Part shown: one piece after another, positions 15,697 to 27,416 of the stretch
How positions within the stretch are numbered: the first letter of the stretch is position 1
How the letters are laid out: each line of letters begins with the position of its first letter
Origin: Streptomyces daqingensis
Lineage (GTDB): Bacteria; Actinomycetota; Actinomycetes; Streptomycetales; Streptomycetaceae
Reading direction: 5' to 3'
Assembly (NCBI RefSeq): GCF_014645895.1
Contig: NZ_BMMP01000024.1
Location: 1 to 64,000 of the forward strand
DNA: 64,000 nt
The notes under the pieces: generated by a model
Seen by the model: only the letters and a program-made list of their open reading frames with translations
Databases searched by the model: none
What the model was told of the DNA's origin: nothing
Program-made: the position numbers and the translations under genes

Positions 15697-17662
15697 GTGA
15701 CCAACCAGGTCAACAGCCCAGCCGGGCAGCGCCCGGGCACCGACGCGCCCCGCAGCGGCGGGACGGACGGAGCCGACGGCGCCGAGGGGGATGCGAAGAC
15801 CGAACTGGGCGGCGGCAAGGAGGTCCGCCGCCTCGACCGCGTGATCATCCGCTTCGCGGGCGACAGCGGCGACGGCATGCAGCTCACCGGTGACCGCTTC
15901 ACCTCCGAGACGGCCTCGTTCGGCAACGACCTGTCGACGCTGCCGAACTTCCCCGCCGAGATCCGGGCCCCCGCAGGCACGCTGCCGGGCGTCTCCAGCT
16001 TCCAGCTGCACTTCGCCGACCACGACATCCTCACGCCGGGTGACGCGCCGAACGTCCTGGTCGCGATGAACCCCGCGGCGCTCAAGGCGAACATCGCGGA
16101 CGTCCCGCGCGGTGCGGAGATCATCGTCAACACCGACGAGTTCACCAAGCGGGCCATGGCGAAGGTCGGATACCCGGTCAGCCCGCTGGAGGACGGCTCG
16201 CTGGACAACTACAACGTCCACCAGGTGCCGCTGACGACCCTGACCGTCGAGGCGCTGAAGGACTTCGACGTCGGCCGCAAGGACGCCGGCCGCTCGAAGA
16301 ACATGTTCGCCCTCGGGCTGCTGTCGTGGATGTACAACCGCCCCACCGAGCAGACCGAGCACTTCCTGCGGACGAAGTTCGCGAAGAAGCCGCAGGTGGC
16401 GCAGGCCAACATCGCCGCCTTCCGCGCGGGCTGGAACTTCGGCGAGACCACCGAGGACTTCGCGGTCTCCTACGAGGTCGCCCCGGCGAAGACGGCCTTC
16501 CCACCTGGCACGTACCGCAACATCTCGGGCAACCTGGCCCTGTCCTACGGGCTGGTCGCCGCGTCCCAGCAGGCGGACCTGCCGCTCTTCCTCGGCTCGT
16601 ACCCCATCACCCCCGCATCGGACGTGCTGCACGAGCTGTCCCGGCACAAGAACTTCGGCGTGCGCACCTTCCAGGCCGAGGACGAGATCGCCGGAATCGG
16701 CGCGGCCCTCGGGGCGGCGTTCGGCGGCGCGCTCGGCGTGACCACGACGTCCGGCCCCGGTGTGGCGCTGAAGTCCGAGACCATCGGGCTCGCCGTCTCC
16801 CTCGAACTGCCGCTGCTCGTGGTCGACATCCAGCGCGGCGGCCCCTCGACGGGACTGCCCACCAAGACCGAGCAGGCCGACCTGCTGCAGGCGATGTACG
16901 GGCGCAACGGCGAGGCCCCGGTGCCGATCGTCGCCGCCGCCACCCCCGCCGACTGCTTCGACGCGGCACTGGAGGCGGCCCGCATCGCGCTCACCTACCG
17001 CACGCCCGTCTTCCTGCTCTCCGACGGCTACCTGGCCAACGGCTCCGAGCCGTGGCGCATCCCGGAGGTCGACGACCTGCCGGACCTGCGGGTGCACTTC
17101 GCCAAGGAGCCCAACCACAAGCTGGACGACGGCACCGAGGCGTTCTGGCCGTACAAGCGCGACCCGCAGACCCTCGCCCGCCCGTGGGCCGTCCCGGGCA
17201 CGCCCGGCCTGGAGCACCGCGTCGGCGGCATCGAGAAGCAGGACGGCACCGGCAACATCTCCTACGACCCGGCCAACCACGACCTGATGGTCCGCACCCG
17301 GCAGGCCAAGGTCGACGGCGTCGACGTCCCCGACGTCGAGGTCGACGACCCGCGGGGCGCGGCAAACGTGCTCGTGCTGGGCTGGGGTTCGACGTACGGC
17401 CCCATCACGGCGGCGGTCAGGCGGCTGCGCCGCGACGGTCAGCAGATCGCACAGGCCCACCTGCGGCACCTCAACCCGATGCCGGGCAACCTCGGCGCGG
17501 TGCTGCGCAGCTACGACAAGGTCGTCATCCCCGAGATGAACCTGGGCCAGCTCGCCACCCTCGTACGCGCCAAGTACCTCGTCGACGCTCACTCCTACAC
17601 CCAGGTCAACGGCATGCCGTTCAAGGCCGAACAGCTGGCGACCGCCCTGAAGGAGGCCACCA

Positions 17663-17670
<8 letters not shown>
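15697..17670 (+). CDS. korA: 2-oxoglutarate:ferredoxin oxidoreductase subunit alpha (KorA, gamma-alpha fusion)
   Basis: A 657-aa subunit of the thiamine-dependent enzyme that oxidises 2-oxoglutarate to succinyl-CoA while reducing ferredoxin. The N-terminal gamma-type domain starts with IIRFAGDSGDGMQLTGDRF; the alpha domain begins near residue 270 at YRNISGNLALSYGLVAASQQ. The length matches the fused KorA of actinobacteria. GTG at 15697 is preceded by AAGGAGG at the right distance. It overlaps korB by 8 bases, so the subunits are co-translated. The 2-oxoacid preference is inferred from the family; 2-oxoglutarate is the usual substrate of this actinobacterial form. Confidence 0.93.
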
Positions 17671-18745
<1,075 letters not shown>

Positions 18746-18780
18746 GCCCCGCAGGACGGCGCCGTCGGCACGGCACAGCA

Positions 18781-18823
18781 GCGGGCGGGCCCCGTCGGAG
18801 ATGCTCCGGCGGGGCCCGCCCGC
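18781..18823 (+). terminator. Terminator after korAB
   Basis: A 20-bp stem (GCGGGCGGGCCCCGTCGGAG and its near-complement, one G-T pair) with a 3-base ATG loop lies 35 bases after korB. Confidence 0.85.
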
Positions 18824-18971
18824 GCCGTATGCGGAGGCCACGGACGCATCCCCCGGGTGTCAGTACCGTCATGTGGAACGGATATGACACCGGATTGAGG
18901 TGAGCGCTACCGTCGATCTGGTGCCGGGCCAGTACGCGTCTGGAGCCGCGCGCACGACGAGGAGGACGGCA

Positions 18972-20045
18972 GTGGGAGACCGAAGCGACAACCGCGTCGG
19001 CCTGCTCTACGGTTTCGGCGCCTACGGCCTGTGGGGAATCCTGCCGCTCTACTGGCACCTTCTCGAAGCCACTCCCCCTACCGAGGTCCTCGCCCACCGC
19101 ATGGTGTGGTCCCTGCCGACGGCGCTGCTGCTGCTCGTCGCGCTGCGGCGCTGGTCGTGGATCCGCCCCCTGCTGCGGCAGCCGAAGAAGCTCGGGCTCG
19201 TCGTCCTCTGCGCCGCCGCCATCTCCCTCAACTGGGGGCTGTTCATCTGGTCGGTCAGCGTGGGGCGTGTGCTGGAGTCGTCCCTCGGCTACTTCATCAA
19301 CCCCCTGATGTCCATCGCCTTCGGCGTGCTGCTGCTGCGCGAGCGGCTCCGTCCCGCCCAGTGGGCGGCGGTCGCGATCGGCGTGGTGGCGGTGGCCGTG
19401 CTCAGCATCGGTTACGGCCAGGTGCCGTGGCTCTCCATCGCCCTGGCGCTCTGCTTCGCGCTGTACGGGCTGTTCAAGAAGCGCCTCGAGATGGACGGCG
19501 TCGACAGCTTCAGCGCCGAGACCGCCGTGCAGTTCCTGCCCGCGTTCGGCTACCTCGTCTACCTCGCCGCCGCCGGCGAGGGGACGTTCACCGACGGCGG
19601 CACGGGACACATGCTGCTCCTGGCCGTCTCCGGCCTCGTCACGGCGGTCCCGCTGATCTTCTTCGGCAGCGCCGCCGTACGGCTGCCGCTCTCCACGATC
19701 GGGCTGCTCCAGTACGTGGCGCCCGCGCTGATGTTCGTCCTCGGTCTGCTCGTCTTCCACGAGGCGATGCCGCCGGAGCGCTGGGCGGGATTCGTCCTGG
19801 TGTGGGTCGCGCTGTGCGTGCTCACGTGGGACGCGCTGCGCACCAGGCACCAGGGCCGCGTCCGGCTCCGCGCCGCGGAGCGTGAGGCTGCGGAGCGCGG
19901 CGCCGCCCGGCGGGCGCAGGTCACGTCAGCCGGCGCGACGACCGAGGGCGCGACGACCGACGACGTGGCGGAGGACGGCGTGACTGCGGACGGAGCCTCC
20001 GGCGACGGGGCGAAGCCCGCCTCCGCGCCGTGCACTAAGCCGTGA
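18972..20045 (+). CDS. rarD: RarD-like EamA-family permease
   Basis: A 357-aa membrane protein with about ten hydrophobic helices in two EamA repeats. GAYGLWGILPLYWHLL at the start, AISLNWGLFIWSVSVGRVLE and ESSLGYFINPLMSIAFGVLL are typical of RarD. These are drug/metabolite-superfamily exporters of unknown substrate; the chloramphenicol link of the name is historical. GTG at 18972 is chosen because GGAGG sits 6 bases upstream; a GTG at 18900 is weaker. The last 50 residues are an Ala/Thr/Gly-rich tail. Its end overlaps the convergent permease gene by 11 bases. Confidence 0.88.
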   Translation: MGDRSDNRVGLLYGFGAYGLWGILPLYWHLLEATPPTEVLAHRMVWSLPTALLLLVALRRWSWIRPLLRQPKKLGLVVLCAAAISLNWGLFIWSVSVGRVLESSLGYFINPLMSIAFGVLLLRERLRPAQWAAVAIGVVAVAVLSIGYGQVPWLSIALALCFALYGLFKKRLEMDGVDSFSAETAVQFLPAFGYLVYLAAAGEGTFTDGGTGHMLLLAVSGLVTAVPLIFFGSAAVRLPLSTIGLLQYVAPALMFVLGLLVFHEAMPPERWAGFVLVWVALCVLTWDALRTRHQGRVRLRAAEREAAERGAARRAQVTSAGATTEGATTDDVAEDGVTADGASGDGAKPASAPCTKP

Positions 20046-20956
20046 TGTCGCGCGTGGTGAAACGCGCCCACGCCGCGGAGCCGAACACCGCTGCGTAGAG
20101 CGCCTGCACCCCGGCGTTCCTGAGCAGCTCCTCCCAGTAGACGGGCGCGCGGAGCAGGTCGGCGAAGCTGAGCCAGTAGTGCGTGAAGAGGTACGGATGC
20201 ACCGCGTGCAGCTGCGGCACGGTGTCGACGATCTGCACCGTCAGCAGCAGCCCGACCGTCGTGGCCATGGCGGCGATCCCGCTGTTCGTCAGGGTCGACA
20301 CGAACAGTCCGAGCGCGGCCAGACCCGTCAGCGACAGAGCCACCGCGACTGCGATCGCCAGGGCGCGCAGCAGCCCGTCCGAGAAGGGGACCGTGGTACC
20401 CGACAGCAGGGTGACCTCGCCCACCGGGAAGAGCAGCACCCCCGTGCCGAGAGCGAAGACGGCCACGACGAGCGTGGCGGCCAGGCAGAAGACCATCGTC
20501 CCCGCGAACTTGACGAGGAGCAGCCGGGTGCGTCCCGCCGGGGCGACGAGCAGGTACCGCAGCGTCCCCGCACCGGCCTCGCCCGCGACGGAGTCCCCCG
20601 CGACGACGCCCACCGTCATCGGCAGGAAGAAGGGCAGGGTGACGGCCAGCGAGGTGAAGACGAGGAAGAGGCCGTTGTTGGTGATCTGCGAGATGAAGGC
20701 CGGCCCGCCTCCCCCGCCGCCTCCGTCGTCTGCCCCGCCGGTCTCGATCCTGACCGCGATGCCGACGAGGACGGGGACGGCGGCGAGGACGCCCAGCAGC
20801 GCGAGGGTCCGCCAGCGCCGGAACGTCATGAGGACCTCGCTGCGGAAGAGCGGCCAGACCCGGCGTGCGGAGGGGCGGCCGCCGGCCGCGGCCCCGGCAC
20901 CCCCGGGGTTCGTGCCGTCCGCACCGGCGGCGAACCGGCCGTCCTGGCCCGCGAGT

Positions 20957-20970
<14 letters not shown>
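20035..20970 (-). CDS. ABC transporter permease (ABC-2 type)
   Basis: A 311-aa integral membrane protein with six hydrophobic segments and one large external loop with a glycine run (near residue 85). The N-terminal 45 residues are hydrophilic. The region from FRSEVLMTFRRWRTLALLG to the end fits ABC-2 permeases. The start ATG at 20970 overlaps the ATPase gene end by 14 bases, so the two are coupled and form one exporter. The substrate is unknown. It overlaps rarD convergently by 11 bases. Confidence 0.88.
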
Positions 20971-21946
<976 letters not shown>

Positions 21947-21983
21947 GGTGCTCCCGTGCTCGGTCGTGGTTCCGCCCCGCGCA

Positions 21984-22013
21984 CCGGTTCCCGCCGCGGG
22001 CGGCGGGAACCGG
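21984..22013 (-). terminator. Terminator between the LolA-like gene and the ABC genes
   Basis: A perfect 13-bp inverted repeat (CCGGTTCCCGCCG and its complement) with a CGGG loop lies just after the stop of the upstream minus-strand gene. Confidence 0.8.
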
Positions 22014-22038
22014 ACCGGAGTTCAGGCTGCGGCGGCCG

Positions 22039-23352
22039 TCACCTGCCGGCTGCCTCGGCTGCCTTGATCAGGCCCTCCTTGCTGACCGCCCCGACGTAGA
22101 CCGTCCCGTCCTCCGTCATCAGGGCGTTGACGAGACGGGTCTTGAAGACGCGGCCCTGGCCGAAGTCGCCCTCGGCCTTCTCGGTGAAGCTGTCGAGCAT
22201 CTCCTCGGCCTGCGACGACTTCGAGCCGCCCTCCGGCTCTCCGCCGCCCATGCCGGGAAGCCCGCCCAAGGCCCCGTCGGGGGCCTTGAGTTCGGCGACC
22301 GCGCCCCAGCCCTTGCCGATGGTGTTCAGGCCGGACAGCTCGGGCCGGACGTCCTTGCCGGGCTTGCCGCCCTTCTCGGACGTCCCGTGGTGCCCGGACT
22401 TGCCGTGGTGCTCGCGCAGGGCCTTGCCGTCGAGCTTCTGCTCCGTGACGTCGGTGCCCTTCGGGGGCTTGAAGTCGAAGGTGCCGGCCGACGGCTTGCC
22501 GAAGTCGACCTTGGTGTAGACCGCCTCGACGACGGGCTTGCCGCCGCCCTTCGGGCTGAGCGTGAACTTCAGGGGCGTGCCGTTCTCGGCGTCCACCGCG
22601 ATCCGTACGGAGTCGACCGTCGAGTGCGGGGCGCCCTTGGGCTTCACGACCAGCTGGTAGGCGTCGCGCCCAGCGACCTGGGCCGTGCCGTCGACGGAGA
22701 CGGAAGCGGTGTCCTCCGTGGCCTTCAGCACCTCCCGGGCCGCCTCCTGCGGGGTGGCGTTCCCCAGGCCCTTGTGCAGCTTTCCGCCGTGTCCGCCGTC
22801 CTTCGAGACGGCGTCCTCGGGGGCGACGACGTGGAGGGCGGAGTCGCTGCCGCTGTCGTACGCCCACGCCTCGTTGCCGTTGTGGATCCAGCTGTACTCG
22901 GCGGCCTCCTCGACGACCGAGACGCGCTGCCTGTCGGGGCCGTCCGTGGCGACGCGGAGCGTGTGCTCCCCGGAGGCGAGCTCCATCAGCTTCTCCTGCG
23001 GCTGAGCGGTGGAGCCCTTGCCTCCGCCCTTCCCGTCGCCGCCGGGGCCGTCCCCGTGCGGGCCGCCGCCGAAGAGGCCGCCGCCCTGCTTGCCGCTGCC
23101 GGCGTCCATCCCGGGCATCCCGGGAAGTCCGAGATCCGCGCTCACCTTGACGGTGCCGGACATGTGCTCCGTGTCCGAGGCGGCCATCTTCTCCACCAGC
23201 TTCTGCGCCGAGATCTCGGGCAGGTCCGGGTTGCCGGAGCTGGCCAGCGCCGGTACGAGCCCGACGGTCGCCGCGGCGATGCCCACGACGGCGACCGGTA
23301 TGCCGTACCTGACGGCTTTACCGCCGGGCGTCCTCGGTTGGATCTGTGCCAT
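22039..23352 (-). CDS. Exported LolA-like protein (RseB/LolA fold family)
   Basis: A 437-aa protein with one hydrophobic segment at about residues 15-38, then an extracytoplasmic domain. KLVEKMAASDTEHMSGTVKV and EYSWIHNGNEAWAYDSGSDS fit the LolA-like proteins common in Streptomyces next to ABC transporters. Two low-complexity stretches rich in Gly, Lys and Pro interrupt the domain. ATG at 23352 has GGAGGT 10 bases upstream. Actinobacteria have no Lol outer-membrane pathway, so a role in lipid or stress sensing is only a guess. A terminator separates it from the ABC genes. Confidence 0.75.
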   Translation of the reverse strand: MAQIQPRTPGGKAVRYGIPVAVVGIAAATVGLVPALASSGNPDLPEISAQKLVEKMAASDTEHMSGTVKVSADLGLPGMPGMDAGSGKQGGGLFGGGPHGDGPGGDGKGGGKGSTAQPQEKLMELASGEHTLRVATDGPDRQRVSVVEEAAEYSWIHNGNEAWAYDSGSDSALHVVAPEDAVSKDGGHGGKLHKGLGNATPQEAAREVLKATEDTASVSVDGTAQVAGRDAYQLVVKPKGAPHSTVDSVRIAVDAENGTPLKFTLSPKGGGKPVVEAVYTKVDFGKPSAGTFDFKPPKGTDVTEQKLDGKALREHHGKSGHHGTSEKGGKPGKDVRPELSGLNTIGKGWGAVAELKAPDGALGGLPGMGGGEPEGGSKSSQAEEMLDSFTEKAEGDFGQGRVFKTRLVNALMTEDGTVYVGAVSKEGLIKAAEAAGR

Positions 23353-23747
23353 GTTGGTGCCTACCTCCGGGTCGGTGGCGGTTCAGTACCTCGCACTCGT
23401 CCTTCCCCAGCCGTCGGCGGGGAGGCCCCTCCCGCATCCTGCGGGGAGGCCCCTCCCGCATCCTGCGGGGAGGCCCCAGGCCTGCTCCGCCATTCTCCCC
23501 GATATTCCGGGGACGGCGCGGGGTGGTTCCTCAATGGCACCAAAACGGTGAGCTTCGCGCGTCAGCCGGTGGAGGCAACTGTGCGTACTCCCGCAGTTGG
23601 AGGCAGAGTCCTCCCGCCTCCCCCGCACGGCGGCCCGCCCTGGGTGACAACCCTGATACGCCGTCGCGCCGCACGGCCCGTCAGAAGGCGCGGTACAGGG
23701 CCCTCGGCGGGCGGGGCACACACGGCCCGTCAGGACGCCCGGACCGG
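23353..23747. other. 395-bp intergenic region with tandem repeat
   Basis: No gene is supported. The region carries the promoter side of the LolA-like gene, the 24-bp tandem repeat at 23417-23477, and a 13-bp direct repeat CACGGCCCGTCAG at 23672-23684 and 23721-23733. TCAGAAGGCGCGGTAC at 23681 resembles the 3' end of the neighbouring synthase gene (TCAGGAGGCGCGGTGC at 23748). Confidence 0.6.
23417..23477. repeat. 24-bp tandem repeat, 2.5 copies
   Basis: The unit GCGGGGAGGCCCCTCCCGCA plus TCCT occurs at 23417-23440 and 23441-23464, with a 13-base partial copy to 23477. Each unit can fold through GGGGAGG pairing with CCTCCC. No gene covers it. Confidence 0.9.
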
Positions 23748-24761
23748 TCAGGAGGCGCGGTGCACGACCGCGTCGCACAGCTCCGAAAGGGCCGCCTTGG
23801 CCGCGCAGTCGGGCAGCGGGCGCAGCGTCTCGCGTGCCTCGTCCGCGTAGCGCACGGTGTCGCGGCGGGCCTGCTCCAGCGCCGGGTGGGCCCGCAGCCC
23901 CGCCAGGGCCTCGGCGTGACGGGCGTCGTCGGTGAGGTCGCCGTCCAGCAGCTCGCACAGCGCGCGGTCCTCGGCGGTGCCCTCCGCGGAGGCGGCACGC
24001 CTCCGCAGGTGGAGCACCGGGAGCGTGGGGATGCCCTCGCGGAGGTCGGTGCCGGGGGTCTTGCCCGACTCGTGCGAGTCGCTGGCGATGTCCAGTACGT
24101 CGTCCGCGAGTTGGAAGGCGGTGCCGACGCGCTCGCCGTACTGCGTCAGGATGGAGACGGCGCTCTCGTCCGCGCCCGACATGAGCGCTCCGAAGCGGCC
24201 GGCGACGGCGATGAGCGAGCCGGTCTTGCCGGCGATGACGTCCAGGTAGTGCTGGACGGGGTCGCGGCCCTCACCGGGGCCGGCGGTCTCCATGATCTGT
24301 CCGGTCACGAGCCGCTCGAACGCCTCCGCCTGGATGCGGACGGCCTCGGGGCCGAGGTCGGCCAGGGTCTGGGAGGCGCGGGCGAAGAGGAAGTCCCCGG
24401 TCAGGACGGCCACGGAGTTCGTCCAGTTGACGTTCGCGCTGGGGACTCCGCGCCGCACGTCCGCCTCGTCCATCACGTCGTCGTGGTAGAGCGTCGCGAG
24501 GTGCGTCAGCTCCACGACGACCGCCGAAGGCACCACACCCGGTGCGTGCGGGTCGCCGAACTGTGCGCCGAGCATCACCAGGAGGGGCCGGAAACGCTTC
24601 CCGCCGGCCCTCACCAGGTGCTGCGCGGCGCCCGTTATGAACGGGACGTCGCTTTTGGTGGCCTCGAAGAGACCTTCTTCGACAGCCGCCAACCCTGCCT
24701 GGACATCGGCTTCGAGGGCCTGGTCCCGCACGGTCAGTCCGAAGGGCCCGACGACGGTCAC
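23748..24761 (-). CDS. Polyprenyl diphosphate synthase (menaquinone side chain)
   Basis: A 337-aa trans-prenyltransferase that elongates farnesyl or geranyl diphosphate with isopentenyl diphosphate. The first aspartate-rich motif is YHDDVMDEADVRRG, the second is FQLADDVLDIASD, and GGKRFRPLLVML binds the diphosphate. It matches the long-chain synthases of actinobacteria that supply the menaquinone tail. GTG at 24761 with AGGAG 8 bases upstream is chosen; the extension to 24863 lacks support. The presence of menG, mqnA and mqnC in the same window supports a quinone role. Confidence 0.9.
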   Translation of the reverse strand: MTVVGPFGLTVRDQALEADVQAGLAAVEEGLFEATKSDVPFITGAAQHLVRAGGKRFRPLLVMLGAQFGDPHAPGVVPSAVVVELTHLATLYHDDVMDEADVRRGVPSANVNWTNSVAVLTGDFLFARASQTLADLGPEAVRIQAEAFERLVTGQIMETAGPGEGRDPVQHYLDVIAGKTGSLIAVAGRFGALMSGADESAVSILTQYGERVGTAFQLADDVLDIASDSHESGKTPGTDLREGIPTLPVLHLRRRAASAEGTAEDRALCELLDGDLTDDARHAEALAGLRAHPALEQARRDTVRYADEARETLRPLPDCAAKAALSELCDAVVHRAS

Positions 24762-25204
24762 GAGGGGTCTCCTGTCTGCGAACGACAAAGGGGCGGCCGG
24801 GGCGGACACCCGCTGTCTCAACTTCCCGGCATCGCCGCGACCAGTCGCCGGCGCTGCCTTCACCTGGAAGCGTATCCGGTCCTTGCCCGATCACCATGGG
24901 CGCCCGGTCGGCACCGCAGCAAGGGGTACCGCACCCCCGATTCCGGAGACGTCGCGCACACGAGCCCCAGATGGGAGCGCCCGCGCGCGTTCCCCGGCCC
25001 CGGGCCGGGGCGGGACAACACGGCCCCGGGCCGGGGCAGGACAGCACAGCCCCGGGCCGGGGCGGGACGGCACAGCCCCGCCCCCGGGGAGGGCGGCACC
25101 GTCCCGGGACGGGGAAGGGGCGGCACGCGGCGTCCGCGGCCCGTGCCCGTGCCCGTACGCTGAACTCGCCCTGGACCGGCGACGATCTCGAAGGCGAGGC
25201 ATCC
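24762..25204. other. 443-bp divergent intergenic region with GC-rich repeats
   Basis: No gene is seen. It separates the divergently transcribed polyprenyl synthase and fumarylacetoacetase and holds a degenerate 26-bp tandem repeat at 24996-25126. Open frames through the repeat on both strands are low-complexity artefacts. Confidence 0.65.
24996..25126. repeat. 26-bp GC-rich tandem repeat, five copies
   Basis: Units start at 24996, 25022, 25048, 25074 and 25100. The first three share GCCCCGGGCCGGGGC followed by GGGAC or AGGAC and an A/G-C-A-C end; copies four and five are diverged, and the last is 27 bases. Each unit contains a strong palindrome. Confidence 0.88.
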
Positions 25205-26461
25205 GTGACCGACGCGACTCCGCCCCCACAGCTACGCGTGGGAGGTACCCCCATCGATCTGCCCGAGGGGGACCCCTTCGGCCCGCACAACCTCCCCTAC
25301 GGGGTGGGCGCCGCCCGTGAGGAACCGGACCGTCCGCACATCGTGGTGCGCTTCGGCGACTCCGTGCTGGACGCTGGCGCGGCCGCGGAGGCGTTCGGCT
25401 CGCCCCACGCGGCGCTGCTGCGGGAGACGCGGCTCAACTCGCTGATGGCGGCGGGCCGTCCGGTGTGGACGGACGTCCGGGCCCAGCTGCGCGAGTGGCT
25501 GACCGAGCCCCGGCACCGGGAGACGACGCTGCGGTTCCTGCGACCGCTGGACGCCATGACGATGCGGCTGCCGTTCGACGTCGCGGACTACGTGGACTTC
25601 TACGCGAGCGAGCACCACGCCACCAACGTCGGCCGGATCTTCCGGCCCGACGGGGCGGCTCTGACGCCCAACTGGAAGCACCTGCCCATCGGCTACCACG
25701 GCCGTGCCGGCACCGTCGTGGCCTCCGGCACCCCCGTCGTACGGCCCAAGGGCCAGCGCAAGCCTCCGAACGAGGAGGCGCCGCTCTTCGGGCCGTCCCG
25801 CAGGCTCGACATCGAGGCCGAGGTCGGCTTCGTCGTCGGCACGCCCTCCGAGCAGGGCACCGCCGTGCCGCTGTCCGGCTTCCGCGAGCACGTCTTCGGC
25901 GTGACGCTGCTCAACGACTGGTCGGCGCGCGACATCCAGGCGTGGGAGTACGTGCCGCTCGGGCCGTTCCTCGGCAAGTCCTTCGCGACGTCGGTCTCCG
26001 CGTGGATCACCCCGCTCGACGCCCTGGACGCGGCACGCACGGCTCCCCCCGCACGGGACGTACCGGTCCTGGAATACCTGGACGACGCGGCGGAGAGCGA
26101 GCCCGGCGGCATCGACCTGCGCATCACGGTGAGCGTCAACGGCCATACCGTCGCCGAGCCGCCGTTCTCCGCCATGTACTGGACGGCCGCGCAGCAGCTC
26201 GCCCACATGACGGTCAACGGCGCGTCCCTGCGTACGGGCGACCTGTACGCGTCGGGGACGGTCAGCGGTCCGGAACCGGGCCAGCGGGGCTGCCTGCTGG
26301 AGCTGACGTGGGGCGGCAAGGAGCCGCTGCAACTCCCGGACGGCAGCCGGGCGTTCCTGGAGGACGGCGACGAGGTGACGCTCTCCGCGTGGGCGCCCGG
26401 CCCGGACGGCAGCCGCATCGGAATGGGCGAGGTCAGCGGACGCGTGACGCCGCCGCGCTGA
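25205..26461 (+). CDS. fahA: Fumarylacetoacetase
   Basis: A 418-aa enzyme that cleaves 4-fumarylacetoacetate to fumarate and acetoacetate, the last step of tyrosine and homogentisate breakdown. PFGPHNLPYGV, KHLPIGYHGRAGTVVASGTP and LLNDWSARDIQAWEYVPLGP are diagnostic of the true two-domain enzyme; WSARDIQ and the Glu residues of RRLDIEAEVGFV form the metal site. GTG at 25205 is used, with GGCGAGG upstream; the open frame before it runs through tandem repeats. No hmgA or other tyrosine genes are adjacent. Confidence 0.93.
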   Translation: MTDATPPPQLRVGGTPIDLPEGDPFGPHNLPYGVGAAREEPDRPHIVVRFGDSVLDAGAAAEAFGSPHAALLRETRLNSLMAAGRPVWTDVRAQLREWLTEPRHRETTLRFLRPLDAMTMRLPFDVADYVDFYASEHHATNVGRIFRPDGAALTPNWKHLPIGYHGRAGTVVASGTPVVRPKGQRKPPNEEAPLFGPSRRLDIEAEVGFVVGTPSEQGTAVPLSGFREHVFGVTLLNDWSARDIQAWEYVPLGPFLGKSFATSVSAWITPLDALDAARTAPPARDVPVLEYLDDAAESEPGGIDLRITVSVNGHTVAEPPFSAMYWTAAQQLAHMTVNGASLRTGDLYASGTVSGPEPGQRGCLLELTWGGKEPLQLPDGSRAFLEDGDEVTLSAWAPGPDGSRIGMGEVSGRVTPPR

Positions 26462-26487
26462 CACCGGCGGGAGCGGGAGCGGCAGGT

Positions 26488-26519
26488 GTGCCGGGCCGGG
26501 CCGGCGGTCCGCCCGGCAC
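26488..26519. terminator. Convergent terminator between fahA and the GntR gene
   Basis: A perfect 9-bp inverted repeat (GTGCCGGGC and its complement) with a 14-base loop lies between the two convergent genes. Confidence 0.6.
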
Positions 26520-26554
26520 GGCGCCTCCCCGGCCGGGGCGTGCGGGGCCCAGGT

Positions 26555-27349
26555 TCAGGGGCCGTCGGCGGGCGCTCCGGCGGCGCCGGCGCCCTCGGCC
26601 GCTCCGGGCACGTCCGTGCCCGGGCCCTCCGTCCCGTCGCGGACGGCGTCCAGCCGAGCCCGCACCCAGTTCTCGACATCGCTCACGTGGCGGCTCGCCG
26701 CCGCGAACGCCCCGAGACTGTCGCGGGCGCGGAGCGCCGTGTAGATGTCCATGTGCTGCTGATGCGTCCAGGCGAGCACGTCCGACTTGACCAGGGCCCG
26801 CCAGATGCGCGCCCTGGCCGTGCGGTTGCTGACGGAGGAGACCAGCGACTCCAGCGTGCGGTTGCCCGTCGACGCGACGATGTCGCGGTGGAACGCCAAG
26901 TCCTCTCGGACCAGTTCGCCCGGGTCCTGGAGCGTGCGCATCCTCTCGATCCGCTCCAGCAGCGCGTCCAGCGCGGCCTCGTCCATGCGGGTCGCCGCGA
27001 GCGCCGTGGCACCCGGCTCCAGGACCTTGCGGCACTCGAGCATCTCGTCCAGCGCGGTGTCCTGGGCCAGGTCCAGGAAGCTGCCGATCGCGCTCAGCAG
27101 CCGTTCGGGACGCAGGTCGGTGACGAAGGTGCCGTCGCCCCGCCGCACGTCCAGGACCCCGGCCATCGCCAGCGCCCGTACGGCCTCCCGGAGCGAGGGG
27201 CGGGAGAGCTCCAGCTCCCCGGCGAGCACGGCCTCCGGCGGAAGCCGGTGGCCCGGCGCGAACTCGCCCGTCTCGATGCGCCGCTTGAGACGGCTGATCG
27301 CCACGTCGACGACGCTCCCCGGGCCGCCTCCCGGCCCGGCGGCACTCAT
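26555..27349 (-). CDS. GntR-family transcriptional regulator (FadR/FCD subfamily)
   Basis: A 264-aa regulator. The winged helix is at residues 13-75 (RLPPEAVLAGELELSRPSLR), ending in DVRRGDGTFVTD. The all-helical FCD ligand domain follows; REDLAFHRDIVASTGNR contains the metal-binding Asp and His. A 30-residue Ala/Gly tail ends the protein. It lies 67 bases after the fuconate dehydratase gene on the same strand, so it probably controls the sugar-acid genes. Candidate operators with the core GTCAGAYGTCT lie in the divergent region upstream of that gene. Confidence 0.9.
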   Translation of the reverse strand: MSAAGPGGGPGSVVDVAISRLKRRIETGEFAPGHRLPPEAVLAGELELSRPSLREAVRALAMAGVLDVRRGDGTFVTDLRPERLLSAIGSFLDLAQDTALDEMLECRKVLEPGATALAATRMDEAALDALLERIERMRTLQDPGELVREDLAFHRDIVASTGNRTLESLVSSVSNRTARARIWRALVKSDVLAWTHQQHMDIYTALRARDSLGAFAAASRHVSDVENWVRARLDAVRDGTEGPGTDVPGAAEGAGAAGAPADGP

Positions 27350-27416
27350 GTCCCCGCCCGATCGTGCACGGTGTGTCCCCTGTCTCCTCCGTCGGCGTCC
27401 CCCGGCATGCGCGACG

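Noticed and set aside
23417..25126. CRISPR-like arrays
   Set aside because: The repeats are directly joined without unique spacers and no cas genes are present.
24896..25204. N-terminal extension of fumarylacetoacetase through the tandem repeats
   Set aside because: It translates a 26-bp repeat into Gly/Pro/Arg-rich sequence; the family N-terminus and a ribosome site fit GTG at 25205.
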